The notes beneath the pieces are model-generated. The model had not been told where the DNA came from, searched no databases, and saw nothing but the letters and a program-made list of their open reading frames with translations. From DATFRX01 sp035630615 (GTDB lineage: Bacteria > Actinomycetota > Actinomycetes > Propionibacteriales > Nocardioidaceae): a DNA stretch of 47,206 nucleotides. This document shows, piece after piece, positions 14,972 through 23,893 of this stretch. Within the stretch, counting starts at the first letter, position 1; every line of letters begins with the position of its first letter. Location of the stretch: the NCBI GenBank assembly GCA_035630615.1, contig DASQKI010000010.1, forward strand, positions 1-47,206, read 5' to 3'. The translations under genes were made by a program, and so were the position numbers.

Positions 14972-15322
14972 TCAGCCGCGCGAGAGCCACTCGAGGTACG
15001 GGTACCTCGACGGCGCGGAGTCGACCGGCCGCTCGGCACCCGACCACTGGGTTGAGGCGTTGACCCGTACCTGGCCGGGCCTGTTGAGGCAGCGGCGTGG
15101 CACCACATAGGTAACCCGGTCCAGCCGGTAGTCCACGGTCTTGTAGTCGCCTCGGCACGGCATCTCGAAATGGTGTACGTCGTCGCCACGCGTCCACCTG
15201 CCGAACCTCACGGCCCCGCCCAGAGCGAATCCCGCGCCGTACTCCGGCGGCCGGCTCCGATACTTCTTCGTGTCGAAGTTGATGCTGACGCCGTAGTCCC
15301 GCCCGAGCGTCGGGCGCCTCAT
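14972..15322 (-). CDS. Paralogue of the small secreted protein, lacking a signal peptide
   Basis: A 116-residue protein sharing the pattern DYKTVDYRLDRVTYVVPRRC and LNRPGQVRVNAS with the gene at 14403-14936. It begins directly in the beta-rich domain (MRRPTLGRDYGVSINFDTKK) and has no hydrophobic leader. GAGGTG lies 5 nt before ATG 15322, so translation may occur, but nothing upstream on any minus-strand frame encodes a signal peptide. It is either a 5'-truncated gene, whose front was lost when the hairpin-bearing region behind the protease formed, or a cytoplasmic version. Truncation is the simpler reading. Confidence 0.55.
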   Translation of the reverse strand: MRRPTLGRDYGVSINFDTKKYRSRPPEYGAGFALGGAVRFGRWTRGDDVHHFEMPCRGDYKTVDYRLDRVTYVVPRRCLNRPGQVRVNASTQWSGAERPVDSAPSRYPYLEWLSRG

Positions 15323-15386
15323 GCACCCACCTCATCGGGCGGCGGCTTCAATGCGGCTTCATGGCGCATTCACTCCGACGCCGACG

Positions 15387-15438
15387 CGCGACGTCCTGCG
15401 AACCGTGGTTTGGAACCCTCGCTTCGCAGGACGTCGCG
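15387..15438 (-). terminator. Perfect 16-bp hairpin after the subtilisin gene
   Basis: Arms CGCGACGTCCTGCGAA (15387-15402) and its exact complement (15423-15438) enclose a 20-nt loop. It begins 6 nt past the stop of the protease gene on the minus strand and has no T-run. Likely a transcription terminator. Confidence 0.7.
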
Positions 15439-15444
15439 GTTCGG

Positions 15445-18400
15445 TCAGCCGATCCGGAGCCGGTGGACGCCGCCCTGGTCGGTGCCAGCGAAAAGCCAGC
15501 GTCGGTCGCCGCTGACGGCCAGCGACTGCACCGAGAGGTTCTGCAGGCCGCCCGACACGTTGACCCAGGTCAGACCGCCGTCGGTGCTCCGCAGGACGCC
15601 TCGGCCGCCCTTGACAAGGCCGTTGGCCGTGTACGCCGTCGTCCCGGCGTACCACGTCCCGTTCGATCCGGCGACGACGTCCTTGACCAGCATCGACAAC
15701 CCACCGGCGTCGGCGGCCCGGAACGTTTCGCCGCCGTCGGCGCTGACGAGGATCCGGTCGCCGCCGGCGACGATCCGGTCGCCCTTGACAACGATCGACA
15801 GCACTCGGCCGGAGGCGACCTTGGTGACCGTCTGGCCGAAGTCGTCGGAGCGATAGAGCCCCGAGGAGCTGCCTAGCCAGAGCCGGTCAGGGTCGGTCGG
15901 ATCCATCGCGACCGTGCTGAACACCTGGTCGTGGAACAGCTTCTTCCACGTCGCGCCACCGTCGCGAGTTGCGAACAGTCCGACCCCGTTCAGGTTGCCG
16001 AACGGCACGACGACGCGCTGGGGATCGACCGGCGACACGCCCAGGTCGTAGGCCACCTGGCGGTCGCGCCCACGCACCTCCCAGGTCGCGCCACCGTCGG
16101 CGCTGCGATAGATCCAGAAGCTGCCAGTCGCGTCGAGCCGGATCTTCCACACCACACCCGGCTCGCTCGGCGACGACTCGACGACGTGGACAGTCGTGCC
16201 GGTGTAGCCCTCGTAGCCGGACAGGCCCCACTCCGAGACCGACGGCGGAACGTTCGCCGCGGTCGGCAACGGTGTGCGATAGACGTCGGAGTCGGTGCCG
16301 GCCAGGAGTACGGGACGACCGTCGGACCCGGCGCTGACGGCGACGTCGTACGCGGAGACGCCGGGCACGCCGAGTCGGGTCGGATTCGCGCCGTCGGCCT
16401 CGGTTCGGAACAGCCCGCCGTTCTCCGAGGCGTACAGCAGCGAGCCGTTGTGCCACGGCGTGAAGTCGACCTCGACCGGCCCTCGCAACGGCCGCGGCAC
16501 GTTGGCCCAGGTGACGCCATGGTCGCGGCTGACGTAGTTGTCGGCCTGATAGGTCCCCACGACGATCGTGCCCTTGCGCATGGCGATCGACCACGGACCG
16601 AAGCGCGGGAACTCGTGCACCGTCTCCCACGTCGAGCCGCCGTCGCGGCTGCCGACGAGGAGGTTGTCCGAGTTGAGGGCCGCGACCAGCTCGCCGTCGG
16701 CGATCATTCCCCGGAGGGTGACGTCGCCCGCGTCGTACACCTGCTCGCTGCCGTCGGGGACGCCGTCGAGGATCCCGCGCACTGCCCAGACGCCGGAGAA
16801 TCCGCCGAGGTAGAGATCGGGCCCGCCGATGCTCGCGTCGAGCAGCTCCTCACCAGAGATCGGTGAGGCATGCGACGACCACGTACGGCCGCCGTCGCGA
16901 CTCACCACGATCGCGTCGTCCGTCACGGCGACCAGCACTCGCGTCGCGGGATCACTGACGAAGGCGGACACGTGCGCGTCGGGGAAGTCGAGGGTCTGCC
17001 AGGTGCGGCCGCCGTCATCGGTCCGCAAGACCTTGCCCTGGTACGTCGGGTCGAGCAGCACCTTGATGTAGTTGCCGGCCTCGCCGTTGACCGCGTACCA
17101 CATGCGATCCGAATCGGCGGCGTCGACGATGACCGTACCGTCGCCGCCCGCGACCGGCAGCCGGTCGACCTGACGCCACCGGCTGCCGCCGTCGGTCGTG
17201 ATCCACGGCCCCGCCTTGGTGTACTGCGTCACGACGGCGGTGTCCGGGTCGCCGGCCGTGGTGGCGATGTCGCCGGCCTCGCCGTTGGGGCCGATCGGCT
17301 GCCAGCGGTCGCCACCGGGCCGGTTGTCCTTGGCCAGGACCTCGAGCGCGCCGGAGCCGACGAGCCGCCGACCGGTCGTCGTCCAGGCGCGGGCGTCGAG
17401 TCGGTAGACCCCTGCCTTGCTCCCGGTCACCCTCGCCCGGTACCAACTGCCGTGGTCGAGCGTCATGTCGACGGCCGTCGTGCTGCCACTTGGCGAGGTC
17501 ACCGTCAGCACCGGCGGCCCCGACAGGGCGGTCGGGCTGTAGACGAAGGCCGCACTGGTGCCGTCGCTCGGATCGGGCGACGACTGCACGATCAGCGGCC
17601 GCACCGAGAGCAGATACGGCACGCGGACGTCCGGCCCGTCGGGCACCGATGCCGTGACCCAGCCCGCTACCTCGGTGTCGGTCGCCGGACGGTCGGCGGC
17701 GACACGCACCGACACGGAGACCGAGCCACCGGCCGGGATGGTCGCCGACGTGGGCGAGACGGTCACCCGACCGGGGCTGCCCGGCGCAGTCTGCCCCGAG
17801 ATCGTGACGTCGACGGCCTCGTCGGAGTGGTTGACGAGCCGGACCGATCCGCTTCCGTCGACGGTGTCTCGGGAGAGGTCGGCCAGACCGAGGGAGATCG
17901 ACGTCGGCCGTGACGTGACGACGGCCGAGGCAGCCGCATCGACGTCGAGCCGGCCGGCACCCTGAACGGTCGGGCCGACGTCGTCGAGGGCCTTCGCGGA
18001 GCCGATCAGGGCGCCGGCGGTGTCGGCCGCCGAGTCGTCGGGGCGCAGCTGACGAAGCAACGCCGCCGCACCGGCGACATGCGGGCTGGCCATGCTCGTG
18101 CCGGAGATCCGGAACTCGCCCGGCGCCCACTGAGCTGACGGCCAGGTCGACCGGATCTCGACGCCCGGCGCGACCAGGTCGGGCTCGAGCGTGTATCGCT
18201 GGGTCGGCCCCTGCGAACTGAACGCCGCGACCCGGTCGGTGAGGTCCTGGCCGCTGATGCTGATCTCGACCGGGCCGTCGGCAAGGAACCCAGCGAGCTC
18301 CTGCCACTGCAGGGCATCGACGCCGAGCACGACGATCTCGTCCATGCGGAAGCTGTCGCCCGAAGCAGCCGTGAGCAGCGGCACGTCGGCCAGACCGTCG

Positions 18401-19773
18401 CCGTCGTTTCGTTCTGCCTTCGGGCCGTCCGCCGCCAGCACCGGTCCACCGCTGTTGCGGATGTAGCCGATCAGTCCGACCGCCCCGCGCTCCTCGGCCC
18501 GGCGGGCCTGCTCCAGGTAGAAGGGGCTGGTCTGCTCGATCGACCCGGGGATCGTCGATTGGATCGCGACGATCTTTCCGGTGACGTCGCCTACCCGCTC
18601 GTAGTCGGTATCGGTCCCCCTGCCGACGTCGACGAGCTCGGCAGTGACCGGCTCCTCGGGCGGGTTGGCCGAGTACGCCGCACGATAGGCCTGCAACAGC
18701 TCGTGCTGCGGCGACTCGACGTACGCCACGGGCACCCGAACCCCGCTGACCGACGCGCCGACGCTGATCACACCGTCGGCGGCGGCCGGCGTACCGACGG
18801 TGCCCGCGGCCGGACCGGAGTTGCCGGCCGACGCGACCACGACAACGCCCTCCTGCGTCGCGGCGGTGGCGGCCTGGCCGATCGGCTCGGTGCCGTCGCC
18901 CACGCCGCCGAGGCTCATGTTGATCACGTCGGCCCGATGCGGGTTGTCCGGCGCCACCGCGGCCTCGATGCCGGCGATGATGTCCGACTCGTAGCCACTG
19001 CCGTCGTCGTGCAACACCTTGTATGCAGTGAGTGAGGCGCCTGGCGCGACCCCGGTGATGCCGTCGGGTCCGCCGTCTCCCGCGACGATGCCGGCGACGT
19101 GCGTACCGTGGCCGTTGCCGTCCATCGGATCGTCGTCGCCGTTCGCGAAGTCGTAGCCGTCGACGACCTTGAAGTCCGCGCCGAAGCCGCCGCCGAGATC
19201 GTCGAGGTTGTAGTCGATCCCGGTGTCGAGGATCGCGACCGTGACACCGTCGCCGCGCACCTGCTGCCCGTCGGCGTCGGTGCGCTCCCATACCTCGGTC
19301 GCACCGATCAACGGAACACTGACGTCGGTGCTCGAGCGCATCGGCGAGTCGGGGAAGACCGCGCGTACGCCGTCCAGTCGGCGCAGCTCGTCGAGGTCAC
19401 CGGACGGCACGGTCAGGGCGACGGCGTCGACCAGGTCGGTGAAGGCGTACAACTGGCGCACATCGGCACCTGCATCACGGGCGGCGGCGAGCAGGTCGCG
19501 CTGATCGGCCCGCAGCTCCTCGCGGGTTTGGTCCAGCGTGCGCAGGGCAGCGCGGTTCGTCGCGTCGATCGATTGACTGGAGCCACCGAGCTGACGCAGC
19601 GCGGCCGGCTCGTCCAGGGTCACGATGACTCGTTGGCGTGGTCCGTCGGCGACAGCGGTTTGGGCCACGGCGCCGCCCGCGGCCGACGTGGTCGGGGCCA
19701 AGCTGGCGAGGCCGCCGATCGATACGACCGTCGCGACGGCGGCGGACAACGGGCGGCGAATCGAATAGCGCAT
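15445..19773 (-). CDS. Secreted subtilisin-like (S8) protease fused to a BNR/Asp-box beta-propeller
   Basis: A 1442-residue exported protein starting at ATG 19773 (GGAG 8 nt upstream). Order: signal peptide (about 1-35); I9-type propeptide (about 45-145, RVIVTLDEPAALRQL); S8 catalytic domain with Asp183 (VTVAILDTGIDYN), His222 (DGNGHGTHVAG), Asn318 (ASAGNSG) and Ser560 (SGTSMASPHVAG); a PA-type insert at about 350-510 between Asn and Ser; Fn3-like beta domains (about 600-850); then, to the end, about ten Asp-box motifs such as TTDGGSRWRQ, SRDGGRTWSS, RSADGGATWE and RSTDGGLTWV. The latter are typical of sialidase/Ycf48-type propellers and may bind glycans or a protein. All catalytic residues are present. 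There is no LPXTG or C-terminal membrane anchor, so the enzyme is probably released. Confidence 0.9.
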   Translation of the reverse strand: MRYSIRRPLSAAVATVVSIGGLASLAPTTSAAGGAVAQTAVADGPRQRVIVTLDEPAALRQLGGSSQSIDATNRAALRTLDQTREELRADQRDLLAAARDAGADVRQLYAFTDLVDAVALTVPSGDLDELRRLDGVRAVFPDSPMRSSTDVSVPLIGATEVWERTDADGQQVRGDGVTVAILDTGIDYNLDDLGGGFGADFKVVDGYDFANGDDDPMDGNGHGTHVAGIVAGDGGPDGITGVAPGASLTAYKVLHDDGSGYESDIIAGIEAAVAPDNPHRADVINMSLGGVGDGTEPIGQAATAATQEGVVVVASAGNSGPAAGTVGTPAAADGVISVGASVSGVRVPVAYVESPQHELLQAYRAAYSANPPEEPVTAELVDVGRGTDTDYERVGDVTGKIVAIQSTIPGSIEQTSPFYLEQARRAEERGAVGLIGYIRNSGGPVLAADGPKAERNDGDGLADVPLLTAASGDSFRMDEIVVLGVDALQWQELAGFLADGPVEISISGQDLTDRVAAFSSQGPTQRYTLEPDLVAPGVEIRSTWPSAQWAPGEFRISGTSMASPHVAGAAALLRQLRPDDSAADTAGALIGSAKALDDVGPTVQGAGRLDVDAAASAVVTSRPTSISLGLADLSRDTVDGSGSVRLVNHSDEAVDVTISGQTAPGSPGRVTVSPTSATIPAGGSVSVSVRVAADRPATDTEVAGWVTASVPDGPDVRVPYLLSVRPLIVQSSPDPSDGTSAAFVYSPTALSGPPVLTVTSPSGSTTAVDMTLDHGSWYRARVTGSKAGVYRLDARAWTTTGRRLVGSGALEVLAKDNRPGGDRWQPIGPNGEAGDIATTAGDPDTAVVTQYTKAGPWITTDGGSRWRQVDRLPVAGGDGTVIVDAADSDRMWYAVNGEAGNYIKVLLDPTYQGKVLRTDDGGRTWQTLDFPDAHVSAFVSDPATRVLVAVTDDAIVVSRDGGRTWSSHASPISGEELLDASIGGPDLYLGGFSGVWAVRGILDGVPDGSEQVYDAGDVTLRGMIADGELVAALNSDNLLVGSRDGGSTWETVHEFPRFGPWSIAMRKGTIVVGTYQADNYVSRDHGVTWANVPRPLRGPVEVDFTPWHNGSLLYASENGGLFRTEADGANPTRLGVPGVSAYDVAVSAGSDGRPVLLAGTDSDVYRTPLPTAANVPPSVSEWGLSGYEGYTGTTVHVVESSPSEPGVVWKIRLDATGSFWIYRSADGGATWEVRGRDRQVAYDLGVSPVDPQRVVVPFGNLNGVGLFATRDGGATWKKLFHDQVFSTVAMDPTDPDRLWLGSSSGLYRSDDFGQTVTKVASGRVLSIVVKGDRIVAGGDRILVSADGGETFRAADAGGLSMLVKDVVAGSNGTWYAGTTAYTANGLVKGGRGVLRSTDGGLTWVNVSGGLQNLSVQSLAVSGDRRWLFAGTDQGGVHRLRIG

Positions 19774-19923
19774 GCGGACAGCTCCAGGTCCAGGCACCGG
19801 CGGGGTCGCCTCTGTATATCCAGCGACTCCGAACGCCGACAACACCCGATGGCGGCCGATTGTGGACGTTGGCACTTGTGCGCCACCGCGCCGGGGTGAC
19901 TATGTCCGACTCCTCCTTACGGA

Positions 19924-20040
19924 CGACCCGCCGATCCGCGAGTTCCGACCCGCCGACCCGTCAGTTCCGACCCGCCGATCCGTGAGTTTCGACCCGCCGA
20001 TCCGCGAGTTTCGACCCGCCGATCCGTGAGTTTCGACCCG
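19924..20040 (+). repeat. 22-nt tandem repeat, five units plus a partial
   Basis: Units start at 19924, 19946, 19968, 19990 and 20012, with a 7-nt remnant at 20034-20040. Each starts CGACCCGCCGA, has CCG in the middle and ends GAGTT or CAGTT plus one pyrimidine; units differ at one to three positions. It lies between the protease start and the EamA stop and ends 2 nt before the EamA stop codon. A single inverted copy is at 21480-21497. There are no spacers, so this is not a CRISPR array. Confidence 0.85.
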
Positions 20041-20042
20041 GC

Positions 20043-20927
20043 TCAGTCGACGGGCGCCTCGAGCTGCGCGGTCGGCTGCCGGAGTACGACAATCACCAGC
20101 CCTGTCAGCACGAGGATGAGCCCCGCGTACACGCCCAACGGCGGCGCCTGCCCGAGGAAGATCGACGCCAACAACGCCGCCCCGGGCACCTCGAGCAACA
20201 AGGTCAGCGACACCACCGTCGGACTCATGACCGCGAGCAGATGGTTGAAGATCGAGTGCCCCAGAAGCTGCGCTGAAACCGTCACGGCGAGCAGGCCTAG
20301 CCAGGTCGTCGGTTCGTACCCGCCGAGTGACTGGCGACCGATGAGGCAGCACGCCAGCATCGTGATCGCGCAGGTGCCGTAGCAGAGTGTGGTGTACGCC
20401 GTCGTCGTCATCGACTGACGCATCGTGCCACCCGTGACGACGTACGCGGCGGCGAAAACCCCACCGGCTAGCGCCAGCAGATCGCCGGCGAGCGCACGGG
20501 TCGACAAGGTGAGATCGACGCCCGACACGACGAAGACGCCGCTCGACGAGACCAACAGTCCGACCACCACGGCCTTGTGAACCGGGCACCCCCTGAGTCG
20601 GTCGATCAGTACGACGAACGCGACCTGCAACGCCTGCAGCGCCGTCGCAGACGCGACCGACGTCAGCTTGAGCGATGACACCCAGGTTGCGAAGTGACCG
20701 GCCAGCATCAAGCCTGCGAATGCCGTGCCGAGCAGCGCCCGCCGGTCGAGCGCAGTGATCTCCGGTCGATGCCGGGTCAGCGCGCTCGGCAGCATCACGA
20801 CGGTGCCGAGCGCGTTGCGCCAAAAGGCGATCGCCAACGCCGGCGCGGCGATCCAGGCCATCAGCGGCCCCGACGCTGACACGCCGATGACGCCGACGAC
20901 GCTGAGCAGCAAGGTCACCCGACACAT
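20043..20927 (-). CDS. EamA/DMT-family transporter
   Basis: A 294-residue membrane protein with about ten hydrophobic segments in two EamA repeats (first LLLSVVGVIGVSASGPLMAW, second ALAGDLLALAGGVFAAAYVV). Such proteins export metabolites such as amino acids or nucleosides across the cytoplasmic membrane; the substrate cannot be told. Start taken as ATG 20927; GTG 20918 is an alternative, and neither has a clear ribosome site. The gene is divergent from the one at 20956 with only 28 nt between starts, so they share a control region. Its 3' end touches the 22-nt tandem repeat. Confidence 0.82.
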   Translation of the reverse strand: MCRVTLLLSVVGVIGVSASGPLMAWIAAPALAIAFWRNALGTVVMLPSALTRHRPEITALDRRALLGTAFAGLMLAGHFATWVSSLKLTSVASATALQALQVAFVVLIDRLRGCPVHKAVVVGLLVSSSGVFVVSGVDLTLSTRALAGDLLALAGGVFAAAYVVTGGTMRQSMTTTAYTTLCYGTCAITMLACCLIGRQSLGGYEPTTWLGLLAVTVSAQLLGHSIFNHLLAVMSPTVVSLTLLLEVPGAALLASIFLGQAPPLGVYAGLILVLTGLVIVVLRQPTAQLEAPVD

Positions 20928-20955
20928 TCTGTCGAGGTGTGCCAGGCTGACCGAC

Positions 20956-21471
20956 GTGGGTGACGTCGAAACGGCGCTGATCGCAGAACTCGCGAAGAAG
21001 TCGTGGCTGTGTTGGATCAGCTACGGCGACCCGCCCCACGCGCATCCGGTCTGGCATGCCTGGGTCACCGACGCGATCTGCGTGGTTGCCGGTGGCGAGG
21101 AGCAGCCGCTGCCGGCCATCGAGGAGCAGACCGAGGTCCTCGTCACGCTGCGTACGAAGGCGACGCGCGAGCGGCTCGCCACGTGTCGGGCTCGGGTGGA
21201 GCGAGTAATGCCCGACCACCCCGACTGGGAGGCGATCGCCCAAGCGCTTGTCACAGGGCGACTCAATCTGCGCGATCCATCGAACGCGCCGGATCGGTGG
21301 GCGTGGGACAGCGTGGTGGTGAGGTTGGTGCCGACCGAGGTCGTCGAGGCGCCGGGATCGCAGCCGGACGATCGGGCCGCGGCGGCGCCGATCGACTCGC
21401 CGGCCACGACCGTCGGGAAGCCGCCGCCCGTCCTGCATCGGCGCAAGACCCGGCGGCGGCCGCTGTCGTAG
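20956..21471 (+). CDS. Hypothetical protein, possibly split-barrel (PPOX-like)
   Basis: A 171-residue protein from GTG 20956. The first 135 residues contain WLCWISYGDPPHAHPVWHAW and VLVTLRTKATRERL, which resemble the beta-strands of flavin-binding pyridoxamine 5'-phosphate oxidase-like proteins, although the sequence is divergent. The C-terminal 45 residues are Pro/Ala-rich and end in a basic HRRKTRRRPLS tail. The divergent partner is an EamA transporter. Fold assignment is a guess from pattern; no function is claimed. Confidence 0.55.
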   Translation: MGDVETALIAELAKKSWLCWISYGDPPHAHPVWHAWVTDAICVVAGGEEQPLPAIEEQTEVLVTLRTKATRERLATCRARVERVMPDHPDWEAIAQALVTGRLNLRDPSNAPDRWAWDSVVVRLVPTEVVEAPGSQPDDRAAAAPIDSPATTVGKPPPVLHRRKTRRRPLS

Positions 21472-21479
21472 GGCGGGAC

Positions 21480-21497
21480 GAAACTCACGGACCGGCG
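21480..21497 (-). repeat. Single inverted copy of the 22-nt repeat
   Basis: AAACTCACGGACCGGCG at 21481-21497 matches the complement of the repeat unit at 19924-20033 at 16 of 17 positions. It lies just past the stop of the hypothetical protein, so the EamA/hypothetical pair is flanked by inverted copies. Confidence 0.6.
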
Positions 21498-21540
21498 TTA
21501 GGGCGGAGGGACGAGATCCGGGGCTTCGAACGAGACCGCC

Positions 21541-21570
21541 CTGACAATCGGAGTCCGGCCGAGTTAGCGT
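21541..21570 (+). promoter_or_regulatory. Promoter of the YdeP-like gene, leaderless
   Basis: CTGACA (21541-21546), an 18-nt spacer and TAGCGT (21565-21570) form a good housekeeping promoter. The ATG follows 6 nt later, so the message should begin at or next to the start codon. Confidence 0.6.
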
Positions 21571-21576
21571 GATGGC

Positions 21577-23883
21577 ATGGCCAGTCCATTCGCGCGGCGT
21601 GCGCCGGGTACCGACCCGGATGAGTCGCGCCTGACGGTACGGAAGCCGAAGAAGTCGGCCGCCGGGCCGAAGGCTGTCGCCGTCACGATGAAACGCTCCG
21701 TCGACCAGATGGGCCTCACGCGCACCGCACAGACTCTGCTGCGGGTCAACAAGGCCGACGGCTTCGACTGCCAGGGCTGCGCCTGGCCAGACCCCGATCC
21801 GGAGCATCGGAACAAGGCCGAGTTTTGCGAAAACGGAGCGAAAGCCGTCGCAGAGGAGGCCACGCAGCGCCGGATCAGCCAGGAGTTCTTCGCCGCGTTC
21901 TCCATCGACGAACTCGACGAGCACACCGACTACTGGCTCGGTCAGCAGGGCCGCCTCATCGAGCCCATGGTCAAGCGACCCCGCTCGCGCAACTACGTGC
22001 CGATCGGGTGGGACGAGGCGTACGCCTTGATCGCCGAACACCTCAACGCGCTCGATTCCCCCGACGAGGCGGTCTTCTACAGCTCTGGTCGGACGTCCAA
22101 CGAAGCCGCCTTCGCCTACCAGTTGTTCATCCGCGCATTCGGTACGAACAACATGCCGAACTGCTCGAACATGTGCCACGAGTCGAGCAGCGTCGCCCTG
22201 GGTGAAGTGATCGGGATCGGCAAGGGCAGCGTGAGTCTGGTCGACTTCTACGACGCCGACCTGATCGTCATCGCAGGGCAAAACCCCGGCACCAACCACC
22301 CGCGGATGCTCAGCGCACTCGAGACCGCCAAGCGCCGCGGCGCCAAGATCATCTCGGTCAACCCACTGCGGGAGGCCGGCCTGGTCAAGTTCCGCAACCC
22401 GCAGAAGGTCCGGGGCTGGCTCGGCAAAGGGCAGGACCTCGCCGACCTCCACCTGCCGATCCGGGTCAACGGCGATCTCCCGCTGTGGCAGGCGATCGGC
22501 GCACTGCTCGTCGAGTGGGACGCGCTCGACCATGAGTTCATCGCGCAGCACACCGTCGGGTTCGACGCCTGGGCCGAGCACGTACGCAAGCTCGACTGGG
22601 ATCGGGTCGTGGAGGCCACCGGGCTGACCCGCGAGCAGATCGAGCAAGCGGCCGCGATGTTCCGCGACTCGGCCAAGACGATCATGTGCTGGTCCATGGG
22701 CATCACCCAGCATCGCAACGCGGTCGCCACGATCAAGGAGTTCGTCAACGTCGCACTGGCGCAGGGCAACATCGGGAAGCCGGGCGCCGGCGTGATTCCG
22801 GTCCGCGGCCACTCCAACGTGCAGGGCGACCGGACGATGGGCATCTGGGACCGGCCAAAGGCGTCGTTCCTCGACGCGCTGCAGGCGGAGTTCGGCTTCG
22901 ACCCACCACGCGAGCACGGGCTCGGCACGGTCCACGCCATCGGAGCGCTGCGGGACGGCCGGGCGAAGGTGTTCATCGCGCTCGGCGGCAACTTCGTCTC
23001 GGCCGCACCCGACACCGACGTCACTGTGGCGGCGATGCGCTCGGCCGAGCTGACCGTACAGATCTCGACGAAGCTCAACCGCTCGCATGCGGTATGCGGC
23101 GAAACGGCGCTGATCCTGCCGACGCTCGGGCGGACCGAGCGGGACGAGCAAGCCGGTGGAGAGCAGTACGTCAGCGTCGAGGACTCCATGTCGGCGGTGC
23201 ACGCCTCGCATGGTCGGCTCGATCCGGCGAGTGACGACCTGCGGTCCGAAGTCGCGATCGTGACCGGGCTCGCCGAGGCCACGCTCGGCGACCGGCACGG
23301 CATCGACTGGGCCGGCATGCGCGGCGACTACGGCGTCATCCGCGACCACATCTCCCGGGTCATCCCCGGCTGCGACGCCTACGAGGAGAAGGTGAGCCAG
23401 CCAGGCGGCTTCGTTCTGCCACACCCGCCCCGCGACTCGCGGACGTTCCCGACCGCACACGACGCGGCCATCTTCTCGGTCAGCCCGACCGACGTCCTCG
23501 AGGTTCCAGAGGGCCGCCTGCTGCTACAGACGATCCGCAGTCACGACCAGTTCAACACGACGATCTACGGGATGGACGACCGCTATCGCGGCATCTCCCA
23601 CGGCCGCCGCGTCGTGTTTGTCCATCCCGACGACATCGAGGCGCTCGGCTTCGCCGACGGTGACATCGTGAACCTGGTGTCCGAGTGGGACGACGACATC
23701 AAGCGGCGGGCCGAGGCGTTCCGGATCGTGAGCTACGACACCCCGCGGGGCTGTGCCGCGGCCTACTTCCCCGAGGCGAACCCACTGGTCCCGCTCGAGT
23801 CGACGGCCCTCGACAGCTACTGCCCGACCAGCAAGTCGATCATCGTCCGACTCGAAGGGCCTGCGGCCCCTGCGACCCCGTAG
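21577..23883 (+). CDS. FdhF/YdeP family molybdopterin oxidoreductase
   Basis: A 768-residue enzyme of the molybdopterin (DMSO reductase) superfamily, YdeP branch. Visible are GFDCQGCAWPDPDP (Cys65, Cys68) and Cys84 near the N-terminus, the molybdopterin-binding stretches VFYSSGRTSNEAAF and NCSNMCHESSSVALGE (Cys200 the likely metal ligand), DLIVIAGQNPGTNHPRML, and GNIGKPGAGVIPVRGHSNVQ. The C-terminal domain reads LLLQTIRSHDQFNTTIYGM. There is no Tat signal, so it is cytoplasmic. Substrate is unknown; E. coli YdeP is tied to acid resistance. No dedicated FdhD or electron-transfer partner is adjacent, but the Fe-S carrier gene mrp begins 11 nt after its stop. Confidence 0.9.
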   Translation: MASPFARRAPGTDPDESRLTVRKPKKSAAGPKAVAVTMKRSVDQMGLTRTAQTLLRVNKADGFDCQGCAWPDPDPEHRNKAEFCENGAKAVAEEATQRRISQEFFAAFSIDELDEHTDYWLGQQGRLIEPMVKRPRSRNYVPIGWDEAYALIAEHLNALDSPDEAVFYSSGRTSNEAAFAYQLFIRAFGTNNMPNCSNMCHESSSVALGEVIGIGKGSVSLVDFYDADLIVIAGQNPGTNHPRMLSALETAKRRGAKIISVNPLREAGLVKFRNPQKVRGWLGKGQDLADLHLPIRVNGDLPLWQAIGALLVEWDALDHEFIAQHTVGFDAWAEHVRKLDWDRVVEATGLTREQIEQAAAMFRDSAKTIMCWSMGITQHRNAVATIKEFVNVALAQGNIGKPGAGVIPVRGHSNVQGDRTMGIWDRPKASFLDALQAEFGFDPPREHGLGTVHAIGALRDGRAKVFIALGGNFVSAAPDTDVTVAAMRSAELTVQISTKLNRSHAVCGETALILPTLGRTERDEQAGGEQYVSVEDSMSAVHASHGRLDPASDDLRSEVAIVTGLAEATLGDRHGIDWAGMRGDYGVIRDHISRVIPGCDAYEEKVSQPGGFVLPHPPRDSRTFPTAHDAAIFSVSPTDVLEVPEGRLLLQTIRSHDQFNTTIYGMDDRYRGISHGRRVVFVHPDDIEALGFADGDIVNLVSEWDDDIKRRAEAFRIVSYDTPRGCAAAYFPEANPLVPLESTALDSYCPTSKSIIVRLEGPAAPATP

Positions 23884-23886
23884 CAT
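23881..23886 (+). promoter_or_regulatory. Predicted -10 box of mrp, overlapping the upstream stop codon
   Basis: TAGCAT, whose first three bases are the YdeP-like gene's TAG stop, lies 7 nt before ATG 23894. It suggests a separate leaderless mrp message. Confidence 0.5.
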
Positions 23887-23893
23887 CGACGGT

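Noticed and set aside
17015..19291. Open frame of 758 codons within the subtilisin gene on the same strand
   Set aside because: It is an Arg-rich out-of-phase reading of the protease; the in-phase frame has all catalytic motifs.
19924..20040. Possible CRISPR array
   Set aside because: The units abut directly with no spacers, and no cas gene is present.
19900..23460. Open frame of 1186 codons on the minus strand opposite the YdeP-like gene
   Set aside because: It is antisense to a well-conserved enzyme and has the Arg/Asp/Val-rich make-up of a high-GC shadow frame; no motif or ribosome site supports it.
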